DNA of 64,000 nucleotides from Baylisascaris procyonis (lineage: Eukaryota; Nematoda; Chromadorea; Rhabditida; Ascarididae): assembly GCA_037389465.1 (NCBI GenBank), contig JAZARR010000266.1, positions 2,542,001 through 2,606,000 on the forward strand, read 5' to 3'. Both the position numbers and the translations under genes were made by a program. Positions 19,501 through 32,946 of this stretch are shown piece by piece. Numbering within the stretch: the stretch's first letter is position 1; each line of letters starts with the position of its first letter. The notes beneath the pieces are model-generated. The model saw nothing but the letters and a program-made list of their open reading frames with translations, did not search any database and was not told where the DNA came from.

Positions 19501-21466
19501 TGAACAAATGCAACGTTGAACAAAACCTAATAAAACAAAACAAAAAAACTTAACATTGAATTTCAGGATGTTGCTCAACAAACGAACGATGAAAGTGCTC
19601 AATTTCTCGTGTAGTTGGTCTGTTGCCGTTCGGCTACACATTGCGTTCTTCTAGCAATTCTATTATTCTTATTAGCGCAATGACAGTAGGATACAAATTT
19701 AACTAAAGGACAAAAGTAGTCGAGGTCTTGTAGCTAGCCGATTATAATGAAAAGCTAGTTAGCAAGGCTTTTGTGAATCACGACATGATAGGCAAAATCG
19801 ATGTGCCTAGTGCATTTGGCGTCCTGTAGGAAGATGAATGGGCAATATAAAATACACTCGTCAATAAGAAAATAATGAATGCAGAAACCGCATTATGGTA
19901 TTATTATTGGAGAATGAAGTACCCGTACTGATCGCAATACTATTCAATTTTTGATTACAAATCCTACATATCGTTCAGCTGAAACTCTTAGCAACAGCGG
20001 CAATAACGTACATTATCGCGGCAACACCGTATAGATACTAACGTCTAAGCACCCTTATTAATTCCATAAGTTGTGAGTTGACAACTTTTCAACCTTTTAA
20101 AAATGCTCGATTTAAGCGAAAATCAAGCAATCCTTCCCACCAAATGGCAAACTTTCACCTTTTCTCGTTTTTCGAATTGGGAGGGTCGCTTCATCTTATG
20201 ACAAATAAAGGGTACGTCAAAATTAGAGGAAGCACTAGAAGGTGTTCGAATTCAATATCAAAAACGTTTATTTACATTCACCGTTGACTCATCAATCAAT
20301 GGTCGAATGTTTGTATGCTACCTAGGAATGTACACACGTATTTATAACTTCATTTTCATTAGCTTACCTGAAGGCGCATATAGGCGCACAGCGGTAAATA
20401 TTTTCTTGTAAATCTTGCCTGCTTTTTGTGTTGAGATTGTGTGAAGCATGAAAATAAACGTAGGACGAGTTGCTTTAGGGTGATGTTTTAATTGTTTAAG
20501 TTGCCATCCAGGTAGGATACCTGTAATAGCAAGCAAATAATATTGACGGAAAAAAATACAAGAGGAAGGCATCAACAAAGGCGAACTATTGCATACAAAT
20601 TGAAACCAGCGGCATAAGAAATGTGGATGAAAACTTTGCGCTACCTCAGTGGACAAGAAAAAAGAGAGTTAGTGATAAAGAAATGGGTAGGAATAATCTA
20701 AATGAAAGGCCGTGTGAGAATTGATGCCGTGAATTTATTGCAATCAATGCTATCATTTGAGCATGAAGAACGAGAATGAATGGAGCTCTGCTTCCTCCGT
20801 CATAGGAATAAAGGTGGCATGCCACCTAGATTTCGTATGAGCCATAACACTGACTTATTGCGCTTTATATGCTTGAACAACATGCTACGCCAATCGGCAA
20901 GGCGTTGTTCCGTGGCCAGAAGGGTCTGTCCGTATGTTTCTATATAAAACGATTAGTTTCCTAAACGTACGTGGAGCTACAAGCAAAACGCTGAATGGAA
21001 TACACAACATTCACCAGTTGTGCTCGTAATGACGTTTATAGAAAGCAAATTAGAGAAGAGTGGACAACATTGAGAACACGAAGAGGCAAATACGTTATGA
21101 ATTCGTCAGCAGGAATAAAGTAGCATCCAATGCAATCTGAGCTTTGATTATGGATGGAATAGCAACCGATGCAGTGACTACATTGTGATTTCATTGTGCC
21201 TTTAAGGGTGTCATGCGTCTGCGATGTCGCAACTTGAAGGTATTGTCAAGGTAGGTTAGCAGGTTGTCTCAAACACGAGTAGCAGATATGTCATAAATTG
21301 ATGAAAAAAGCAAAGAATGAGTCGAGTAGGATAAATGGTTCGCAAAGACGTCCTTATCGAAGGTATATGATGAAATACCGAAACATCCTCACCCATATAC
21401 GAATGTCATGCCTGTCGGGACTTTTTGCGATGGTATAAAGCGAGCCTCATTGTGTTCGAAAATGCC

Positions 21467-21613
<147 letters not shown>

Positions 21614-24600
21614 CTCATTTAAAACGCTGGCAGTCAGATCATGCATGTATAGCACTTTCACATATTCCGACTCAACGGTCAAAATCCCATTAGTAGAGAA
21701 TAGTAGAGAATGCTATATATTCCACCTAGTAGAGTACCAGCATATGGACTCACGTTGCAAAAGCTGGTCCTATCCTAAAAGCGTATGCGTAATAATATTC
21801 TCGCGTAGGAAATGTCGCCTTGTCACTTCACATCTATCAATGCTCAGTTCGGTGTGTTAATCAAACATATAAGGCGCATTGAATCATGAAATCTAGTATC
21901 TCGTTCCTGAGATAGAAGTGAAGCTCCGTTCATCGCATTCTTCATGCTTCAATGGCAGCATTGAAACAACTTCAATGCATCAACTCTTCTCATATGGCCT
22001 TTCAATATTCGCCCACATTTCATTATGACTAGCTCTCTCTTTTGCAAAGTTTTCAACCACGTTTCCTCTGCCACAGCTTTCACTTTTTGTGCGATTGTCA
22101 GCTTTTATTCAATGCATTCCCTCTTCTTTAGCTTAAACCTGCATGCTATTTCTGTCACGACCACGTGTATGCTATTGCAAATGATATGCTTGAATGGAAA
22201 CTTAAATAGTCATAAAAACGCAATAAAGCAACCCGTTCTACGCTTATTCTCACACGTAAGCTGGCTGTACCTCACTTAAAGACGATCGCTGCGGAGCAAA
22301 ATGCGCCTTTGAAGCGAAAAAAGCGATCAGATTGATTAAGCACTCCGTTTCGATTAGTTTTCCTAACAAAGCCGAATGCAGTCCTCGCCTTCACAACAGG
22401 TGCGTTGACCTGTAAAGGATATGCGCTTCCAATTAATCGAAATGCGGCACAGTACTCAATTCAAGCAATCTGTACATCCCTTTTGTAAATCACCTTCAAT
22501 TATTCTTATTTCTGCATGGTTTTTTAAAGTTTTATCATCAAAGTGGGAACAAATATCTAGGCGCATTATTCACGAAAAAGAATCGAGTTTATTTTCAAAT
22601 GCTACTGCAGAAAGGCACCGGTAGGTAGCCGTAGCAGATCTAAATGAATTGCAGAGTTTGCGAGGCGATGAATAAAATGCAAATTATAATTATTTTTGCT
22701 TGCAGAAAGGTACGAATAGCATTTCACTCATCAGTGAAGTCAGTTGAGACAGCCGTGAAGCTCGGCTGTACTATATCCAATAAAAAAGCAACTTGGTCTT
22801 CATATTTCATCCGCTGACATAGCTTTCGATCGCTTGAGTATGCGGCCTTCTTCGAAGGAACGTCCGTTGGGAATAGCGGTTAGAAAAAATTCAAAATTGA
22901 GGGTATATCAAAAGAGTCAACAGTTTCTATTATGGCTGATTCGATGCGTTGGTGTGAGCATTTGTTAGTGAATCTTACATCCGTCTCACTTACCACTTGA
23001 AGGACATACGTGCACATGTCTTCACTGTTTGCAATCAATATTGCAAGTTTGATGAACATAAGGAATGAATGCCTTCAGGCCAAATCTTTTATCGCGAAGC
23101 ATGGGTGTCTGCACAAACCTGGCTATTTTCAGTAGGCGATATATAATCAAGACATTCATTCCCAGGTGGGAACAAGATCGCGCACGTGGAATAAATAGAA
23201 AATGAAGCTGATATTAAAAACACGTGGCTCAAGTGCTTAATAAAAGATGCAAAAGTCTGCTAAAGGATTGCAATGGCATTATTAACTATTTCAATTCAAA
23301 CAGAGCAATGCATGGAATTATTGATGTCTAGAATAGTATTCGGCATGATCAAAATGTTTATTGGAGGATGAAATGAGAGATATTACCACCATCAGCAAAG
23401 GTCATTTTCACTGAAATGTGGAATTCAAAGGAATGTGCTAAGTCATCGCTAAGATAGCACCCTTGAATTGTTTCCGGAGTCATCGCTAGAAATGGTCAAA
23501 AGTTGTTCGTCGATGTGATTCACGGCAGTCTATCTTGTTTAGTCGTTCACCGCCAATCTTCAAACTTCAAACATTAAGCACCAACCGAACATCCCTATTC
23601 TTTGAATCTTAGTAAGAGAATTCGGACTGGGTGCAATCACTCTCTAATGAGAGCCTCCAAAAGAACACTCTTTGAACATATTCGGGAAATATCGATAGTA
23701 TGCAAAGCGGTCCCTACAGTGACGGCGAGCCTATAAATATTGGCGTCAGGTACATCTGGAGATATCTGAGCAGTGGTGAAAAGAATGTGTACCCTACTAG
23801 TCTCACTTTGTATGTATGTACCCGAAAAATCAAACCGTCTGTTTGAGAGTAAATGATCATTTTATTCGACCGTTGTATGATGCTCAAACGATAGAGTTAG
23901 GCGGTTAGGCGACCGGACAATGCTTTTCCCACACATTTACTGGAATATTCTGAAACTCAATTGCTAAAAAATCATTTGAGCTTAACAGAAAAAGAAAAGA
24001 TAAAGATTTGGAATTTCTTTTCTTTCTAATTTTGCCACCTACCAACTATAGAAAGTTAGAAAGTTACAAAGTGGCTCAATGCTGTAACTAAAAATATCTC
24101 GTAAATTTTAATGGCTGAACGATTGCTTAATTAATGCGATCGATAATATCCCATACATGGGTATAATGTCCATCCTCATTTGCAGGAAACAACCCCTATA
24201 TAAATAAAGAAGTCCTTGCAACATAAATGGTCAATGAAAATGAAAGAAATAGATGTTGAAGTAATCACGGAATGAATGAGATTGACAAACGGAATACTTT
24301 TTCCGCACTAAAATATTCTACACATTGATGCATTTATATTATTACAGTCGATGTAGACAAAGAAAATTCCAGGCTTCAATTTGCTTATGCTTCCGCTCCT
24401 ATTCCTACAAGGAGGCAAGAAACAAATGAAGGTTGTTGATGAAAGCTGCTTTCGTTTCCTGGCTTGGCGTGACTCAAAAATTTTTTGGCCGCCTTTTTTC
24501 GTATGACATGTAGAGATGGCAAAGGTGGAAGTTCTAATGACCATTTCGAATTTTCGACCGTCTCTACAGCCGAAAACGACCTAGAGGAAGAGCCATGGAG

Positions 24601-27600
24601 ATCCTGTTGCCCCTTCTGTCTCAGCAACCTCATAAGACCTGAAGCGGCAACTGATTTTCAAAGCCATAAAGGAGGTGACACGATAGTTTTTCTGCAGCTT
24701 GCAATAAAATTTTTTCATAGGAATATTTTTGGTTGCTCTCCAAAAGAGGCCAGCAGCACTCATACACGCAATGTTGAGTAAAACAATCTAACCGCTCACA
24801 AATGAGCATGTTGGGTGCATTCAGCTTTTACTTCCGCGATGGTTCGTGCAAGAATTCGAATCATCCACTACATGACTGCGAGGTGATTTTCAAATCTAAG
24901 TAGGCAATATGTTTCTAGGTGGTTCGGGTGACTTAATGAGGATTCGAGGAGAGGTGCCAAGCGTGAAAGGTATCACAAGTGATTTTCATGATATGGAATT
25001 ATTTTTGGCTTTCATGCTGCAACTTTTGACAGCCTGTGCTTTTGGTTGGCCGCAGTGGTTTGGCTAAACACTCCGCTTTTTTCATTTCGTGTCAGCGGAA
25101 ACAAGTGCACATAGATATGCGTCCATTTATCCGTTAGCGACGTATTATCTCGAAGAGTCTAGAATGATATGAAGCCACATGTAACTCTCGTCATCAAATC
25201 TAACCATTTTATAAATGCCAAACAAAAATTAAAATAATGAACGCGCAATAATGCATTAGCGCTTCAGAAATGGACGTGCTGCTCATGCTTTCATGCTCAG
25301 AGGGTTTGTTTCCCGCCTGGGTGAACAGAAAATGAAATTCGAGCGTTTCATGAAATGTATAATATTTTCGATGTCTTTAAATCCCGTTAGCTTACTCCAA
25401 ATTTGAAGATTAGCCTAAAGCTCGCTTATAGAAGTTAAAAAGACCGGAAAATTTCATGCGAATTTTTAGTTAGTCTCATGGGGTTTCTGGGCTGAAGCGA
25501 CGGGTGTAGATATACAGATATGCATACACGAGCATTTAGACACCGACATTGCAATATTTTTAGAACTTTTCTTCTATTATTACAAATTCGCAAAAACGCA
25601 TGAAATGACTGCTTCAAATCATTTTCGTCTGGTTGGGGAGCAAGAGAACCATTGTTTCTGTAGGCAGTCGGCTATCATGAATGCAACGATGGAACCAATT
25701 ACCAACCGAGCCTAAATTTTTCTGCCATATTTCAATATGACCATCAGATTGTATTCTACAATTAAATTCATTCTATAAATAAGGCACCAGGTTAAAAGGC
25801 ACTGGTAAGGCAGAACGTGAAGGAGATATTCGTTCGAAATTTATCACGTTTCTCCGATTGTGATTTTTTTTGGAAAGAGAAGAGTTGTTTTCATTGAAGA
25901 AGAAAGCCGGAAGGTGAGAAATGGTGCGAAGAGTTTCTTCGCCTCATTTGAATACTCGAAAAATGGTCGGTGCGGACGCGGTTGAAGGCTGAGGTGAAAG
26001 TTTCTCTGATACTCCAGGAGTGAAGAGTGGCACGAGGAACCGAGTCAAGAATGAAATTCTCATCACAGCTGCAGAAGTGAAAGGTATCACAAGTGATTTA
26101 TGGTCCCTATGTGGTTTTCGGAAGTCACCAAGTGAATTTAATAGACTTCAAAGTTCAGGACTTCAAATGAAATTTTTTTCGGAGCCAACGTTTGTTGGCA
26201 GCCAAGGACGCTCAAATAGCAACAGCACAGAATATGGCTTCGATCGAAACACTTGTGGTCATAATTTTCCGTCACGTGAATGATTAAGGCTGCTGAGGAG
26301 TAGAGCCCAGATTATTTCCAACACCCCAAAATTTATCATCCCTCTTTACCGCAAGTTACCAGATATAGAAATCACTTATTGCAATGGAAATTTATCCTAA
26401 TTGATGATAACAATGTGGCAGGAGTTCCGAAAGAAGGTGCATGGTCCATAAAGCCACGCTGAGAGATGCACTTAATTGAGATTTCAGAGCATTCGCCTCA
26501 TCAGAAAGCGACGTTGAACATTGGTAAAACCACGGGAATCTACTTGAACATTGCAAGCCGAAACCTAAAATTCTTCTACTGATAGGGTAACGGCGCAATC
26601 TGAAGCAACGAACATATAAATTTGCGCACAATTGTTTCTATGGTTGCACTGCTTCTAATTAATCGCCTGTGATTGCATTTTGAGTCAAAAACATATTTCG
26701 ATTTTAATTATTTCCGTGATCAACACTATTATGACAGTTAGTCAGCTGATATGATAGAATATCTAGTTTCTTCATAAATAACTGCAACTCGATGTTTCCA
26801 CTAACTATTCTTCAATTCATTATTTCCTTTTTTGAATTTACAATTCGATTTGCACAAAAACGTGAATGCACATGTCATCGAATTTGAGAGAGCAACAGCG
26901 GAAAGTGAAGTAAAGAAGAGCGGAATCAGGGTTTCTGCGCATGAATAATTTTTTTTTTTACAATCATGCAATGCGATGAATTTGAATTTATGAATTTAAA
27001 CAACCACCATGAATTTCATCGAATTTATCTCAAACGAGGCGGTTTTGAATGGGTTCGTTAATCTGCTGCTTAAAAGTTGTTAAAATAAGGTGATATATAA
27101 TGTCGTATATGACTACCAAATGGACGCCTGCTATCGCAAAACGAGCTACCAGTTGAATGATGGCTTATTAGTAATGTTCAGTGCGTGCTCATGCAAAACG
27201 ACTGTTTTGCGAGTTTTTCGGCTTAGTAGCTGCATGGAATGATAGGAACCTCCGACGCGAAAGAACACAAAGACCTAGGAAATGGGGCAATGGCCGGGTT
27301 CTGATGCTTTACAGATAATGTAAGCATTATCCATCGCGAAAATTATGACATAGTTTTTTGTTTTTGCAGAGCGAGAAAAAAGATCAACGAAATAAACCTG
27401 ATATCAGCATGATGCAATGAGAGGATCTCTCAGTGCGTTTGCAGATTTTTGGAACGGTATGGTGAACAAATCGATCCACCAAAGTTAAAGGGAACAGTGC
27501 GCTTTATAGCACAAACTGCACTCTTGAAGGTTAACTTGGAACGTAAAGTTGCTTCATAATTTTCGAGTGAAACATTTCCCATATTCCGAAGACGAAGGAC

Positions 27601-30600
27601 AAGGAAAAGATGAGGAAGGAAAAGGATAGACCTTTCTTCGAACAGAAGTATTTACTGCAGCATACAGGATTCATACAGATGCACACAGAAGGTAATTATT
27701 AATGCAATGTCTGAAAATAAATAGCTCGTTGATGCTTGAGGCGAATTGCAATTGCAGTTTTAATAATATTACATCGTTTGTTTGCACGGTTATTGCATAA
27801 ATAAACTTCCAGCTGCTACGAGGCACGTGCCTTCTAACCTCGATGGACATAGACTTTCGAAGCAGCAGGCATACCATGCAACTTATCGCACCACTCCTTC
27901 GTTCCTTTCTCCCTCCCCCCTCTCATCATCCCCACAAACCTTAGCGAGCCCTTATCCCTTCTCGATAAATGGAGCATTGTTGCAGTGCCAAGCGCTCGTC
28001 CTGGACGCCATATTTGGCTGGAATCTATTTCACATTTTTCTAACTAAATACCCCGTGTTTCAGGCCCAGAGGGAAAGACATAGCCGGTATCGGATCTTCA
28101 ACTTGAACTATAAACATCACCCCTTCTATTCTTTCCCAGCAACTTTTTATAAAGTAATTCATTTTCCCCGCTTTCATAAATAAAACTTCCGTTTTCTCTA
28201 TTACTTAGTGGCTTTGGTATTCTTGGATCTCTCGCTTCCTAACGAAATGAGTTTTTGTGATTCGAGGTTCTTAAAGATATTTCAAAGCGAGCTAAAGAAA
28301 ACAAAATTTAGTGACACGTGTGAAAGACTGCAATTTGCAAACATTTTTTCTGGTGGGAAGTACATGTATTTGCGATACAAGCCACCATAAATTTGCGATA
28401 AAATGGGCAGGAGCATCAGCAAGGAAAACGCGATGTTGGCCTTTTGTTTCTCCTAACCCGACCAATCGCTTTCAAAGGCATGGATAAAAAATGAAGACAA
28501 GGAAGAGCAGGTAGTTTTTTTTCTTTTTCTTTTTTTTTTTTTTGAAGTGAGTTAGACTTCTGTGCAAAATCTCGCTCAACAGATTTGCTCATCCACAACC
28601 GATTTTATGATATGGAAATCCGCCTAGTTCAAAACTTATACGGAATTTTTAATACTCTGAAGCATCTATTACTTCTTATCGTTCAATCCGATGGATGTTA
28701 TAGGGGATCGCCTTCGCGCAAATCAGAGCCAGCAAGTTTCTTCGTTCCAGCCGTGATGGTTCCTATCAGGCAAACGAGCAAGCGCAAACAAATTTGCATA
28801 TATACTGGCACGACATCACCATGGCGCGCTCGTGAATGCGTTTTTACAGAACCGCATGAAAATTTTCTTTCCCATCTCCATCCACCAGGCTAGCTGTCAA
28901 CTTTGGAATATTTTCATTTGCTGTGGTCACTGGCATTAAGAAAACTTAACAACCACTGTCTGAAAACTTATTATTGGTTATAACAGCACTGATGCCTGTG
29001 TTTTCATCACTTTATGTTTTAGAAGGCAAAATGATTCAAAAGGGATTATTTTTATCCAGCCTATCGCCCGAGGAAACGATATATGACACAGCCGAAATAA
29101 ACATATCTCATTGCTTTTAGTGTACTGGATTCTGAAAAAGGGCGGCGAGCCTACGTAATATATAAGAAAGGTCAACTAGGTCATTTTCAGCTGATCTTCA
29201 CAAATCTGAGTCGAAAAAACACCGGCTGACACAGCAAAGTTGCAGATTTGCGCTTTCCAATATCAAGTCCATGCTCTGCTCCAGTTCGGGAGAGCTAAAT
29301 GCCCCCCGTTAATCATCAGTCACATCATTAATACATCATTTCGTTTCATCGGCAATTAATTCATGATGCATTTGACATCGTGCTGCTATACAAGAAACAC
29401 AAAGGGACGAGAGCCGCTTGAGAGAGAACTGATTCCAGGAAGCGATTGCGAGATGCTGTGTGCCATGTCCCCAAGTCAAGGAAAAGAACTATTATGTACA
29501 GATGCAAGCGGTATCCAGAGAGGAATTCCTCTCGTCTGGAACCCTAATGCTGATCCCATGAGTAGCAATTCAATTGCAGCGCGAGCTTCGATACCTCGTT
29601 TCTTAGCTACTTAGTTCATAAAGTATTATGACCCACTAGAAAACTGCCAGGACTCAAGAGAGCACTGCTCTGGTTTTCATTCCTTTATGTTTCTTGCACG
29701 GGCGCAGGATGCCAAATGAATCATAAATTAATTGCCGAATATCTCACTTTCTCTGCTGCTGATATCTTAGCTATTTATTAAGAAACAGTCTTTACATTGC
29801 TCATGTTTTGGCTCCCATTTTATCTCTAAATAACTATGTTTCGAATAATATTTTGAGGAGTTCCGCAATTTCTGCTCATGACTGAAAACTCATCGTCCAT
29901 TACGTGCTGCTGCCCGCGGATCCGTCAATTTGCAGAAGGGCCACTAGCCAGATTGCATTTGTAGACCAAAACTTCTCAAGCTGTTATCACCTGGAATATT
30001 GCATACTCAAATTTAACTTGATTATTTACCCTAAAACACTGCACAGCTTTTCCGACATGTCTCTCTTGAAAAAGTTTCAGTTCTGGGAAACATTTCATAT
30101 TTAATTTCACTTCGATATTGGCATCAATTTCATCTTGCTCAAAATACGTTGCTGCAGAAAGAACGAGCATGGAATCTGCTTTCTCATTGCACCCACTCCT
30201 TCAGCTTCTTCAGCTTTCAAACCGCGTCTGATTCAATGCTCACCTTATTGTTGCTCTTGCGCAGTGAATGTTTATAAGCTCTGATTACTCCTTTGTGGAC
30301 ATTCTGCTTTTCCTTCTTGGCTATGCTGGCATACTTTTTGCATCTTTTTACACTCTCAGACATTGCAATAAAATATATCGGGCATAGAGAAGGTACCGAT
30401 GCCTCTTGGATTTTTTGACAATTCCAAGAATCGGCGAATCTCGCACCTAATTTCACAACGATTGGAAATAATGTAAGTAGGAGATGTACTTCTGACGTTT
30501 AAGGAGTATTTAACGATGAATTAGCAAATGTTTTGCATTTGTGACTCCACCTTTCATCGCGTAGATATGAGCAGTGGCAGTGAGTAAAAAATTTAGTGTT

Positions 30601-32888
30601 TTGGAAAAATTTTTGCTTTGGTGTGGGAAGAGGTTGTCACGGTAAAACACATCATCAGTGCGGCTACGTTGATTGAGAGAGCCGAAGCAAACCACCAAAT
30701 GGAATGCTGGAGAGTTCCACTCGTCACTTTCTCCTCCACCTTCATACTGTTACTGCTTTGTGGCATTTAATATGTATCGTTCTGATTACTGCTTTCTGAA
30801 CGCTTTGCCTTTTCTTCCTATTCTTATTCACATACTTTCTGTATATTTTCTCATTCCGGGAAAGTGAAATGAAGAGAGAAATATGTATATTAAAATTTTT
30901 ATCCTATGACATGTTGCCTTCATAATGACAACCTGTTCTTCGAAGCGCGTTGGAACTAACCAACCTGAAATGGTTTTGACTTCCGGAACGATTCCAATGG
31001 GCATGCACTCAAAGGGATGTCCTATTACAATGGGACTCAACTTGATGTTCCACGACATAAACATAGCATCTGTGAGTTGTTGGCAGTGCTTTGTTGAGTA
31101 CAAGGTGGCAAACATTTTCGATGTTTGATCGCCTGCTCATATGAATACATCGCAACCGGCTCCGCATTGTAATGGTTTTTGCACACTCAACACCTCTTTC
31201 CCATTGTTGTGTAAATATGAGCCGCAGCTTAAATAACCCTCCCGCAAACGGTTGGTCTATTGTTGTCCTTCAAAAGACCGCATTTCAAGCATTACTGATA
31301 AGCACTGTTGCATACACATGAACTTCACGTTGCCCCCCATTTGACGCGTTTATCTTTCACTCTACTTCATCTTTTTCATTTCTCCATTTGGTCTTAGTTC
31401 ATGTGCACTTCATTTTCCAACTTATTTTATTTAGTATTTTCTCTATTTTCAGCTTAAGTTTAGCTGTTTTGCTGCGTTGTGACATCCTGTACATATATGT
31501 GTGCATTCGTTTGTCATATATTCCCCAAAGTTGAGATGAAATCGTTTGATGAAGCAAGCTGCGGAGACGAAACTCGATGCACACCATCTGCACCAAAACC
31601 ACACCGTCTCACACTCATCTATTTCCTTTTGCTTCTTCATTTCTCGATCCTTCAACTGCTTCTATTCAAATATGATACAAAAGTTGTAGAGAAACTTTAT
31701 TCTACATTCGGCCCAACAGGTCTCTTGCACGTTTTGAAGAAATTGTTAATAGAAACTGCAGTAAAAGTTGAAATGCATCTTACGACGGCAGCTAACATCA
31801 AATGAATTCATGAGCGGGATCTCCTCAACTCAACTTTCAGTGTTCAACTGCATGGCCGTCAAGCTTTAGCGAATTATGATTACGAGATGGTAGAGGCTTC
31901 AAATTTTTAGGCTCCAACTATTAAATTCGCAGGTTCTTTGTGAAATGCAGGCTGATTGCACTGGACGTAATATAATAGATATAGGCCATGGAAATGGAAC
32001 TCCACAGTGCGGACCAGAGTTCGAATCACCGTGGAGGTTGTATTTCGCATATATAAATCGATCTAGCTCGTTTTCCTCGTTGGTGGTTAACACAGGTGAA
32101 TACTTGATCGTCCGGTAAAGTACGACCGCTGAAGGCCGATGGCTGGGCTTCTGAACACCAAAATTTGAACGTTTCGGTAAACCACAGAAAATTTCGGAGT
32201 TTTTCAAGTCTCAGGTTTATTATCAACAATTCTGATATTCGATTCATTGCACAAGTTCGCGCTTTGCTTTTCGAATGAGCCAACTTAATAAGGCGGCTGA
32301 AACTTTCATTTCTCCGTTCAGTCGTTGAACTCGAGAGATGGGTAATAAGGTTTAAAGGCTGTAGTGGGGACTTTAGGAAATTCGGGCCGCCCTACTTAGC
32401 GTGCGAAATTCGAATATCCCGAATCAGAATGTTCGGCCTTCCAAGTGACTCCCGTTTGCTTCATCTTCTGTGCTGTTTCTCATTTGTTTTGTTAATGTCG
32501 TCGTATCTACCCTGCTTTACTGTAACCATTGTTTGCGAGAAGGTTATACGGCCGAAATATTTTGGAAGCAATTTCTTGAGAGATGTTACTTACTTCAAAT
32601 TTTGTACCTAAGTAGCGCTTGCCGTGTTCCGTTATCAACATCATGGGCCTTGAAAAAATAAGCCGAATTTAAAAATTTCTAGGCTCTTTGCTGATAAGAC
32701 GCTTTTTAGGCACCTTTTGAAATTGTGCACTTTGAAAGGAGATGCTTTGAGAGCTTGGTGATATTATAATTTACGTGCTTCTCCACGTCCACGCTCACAC
32801 CTCCCCCTCCGCCCCCTCCGCTCTCCTCTCCTCCACCGCTTTCTATACAGTCCACATCCACATAATGCACATAAATATACTTGGCTGT

Positions 32889-32890
<2 letters not shown>

Positions 32891-32945
<55 letters not shown>
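32891..32945. repeat. (TA)n microsatellite, about 55 bp
   Basis: An uninterrupted AT dinucleotide run bounded by CTGTCC on the left and ACGTTTG on the right. Confidence 0.95.

Positions 32946-32946
<1 letters not shown>

Noticed and set aside
27782..28183. 133-codon + strand frame
   Set aside because: Composed of Ser/Pro-rich low-complexity and AT-rich sequence, without recognisable similarity or supporting splice sites.
31985..32040. tRNA-like B box (GAGTTCGAATC)
   Set aside because: The flanking bases do not form a T stem, and no A box or acceptor stem is found.
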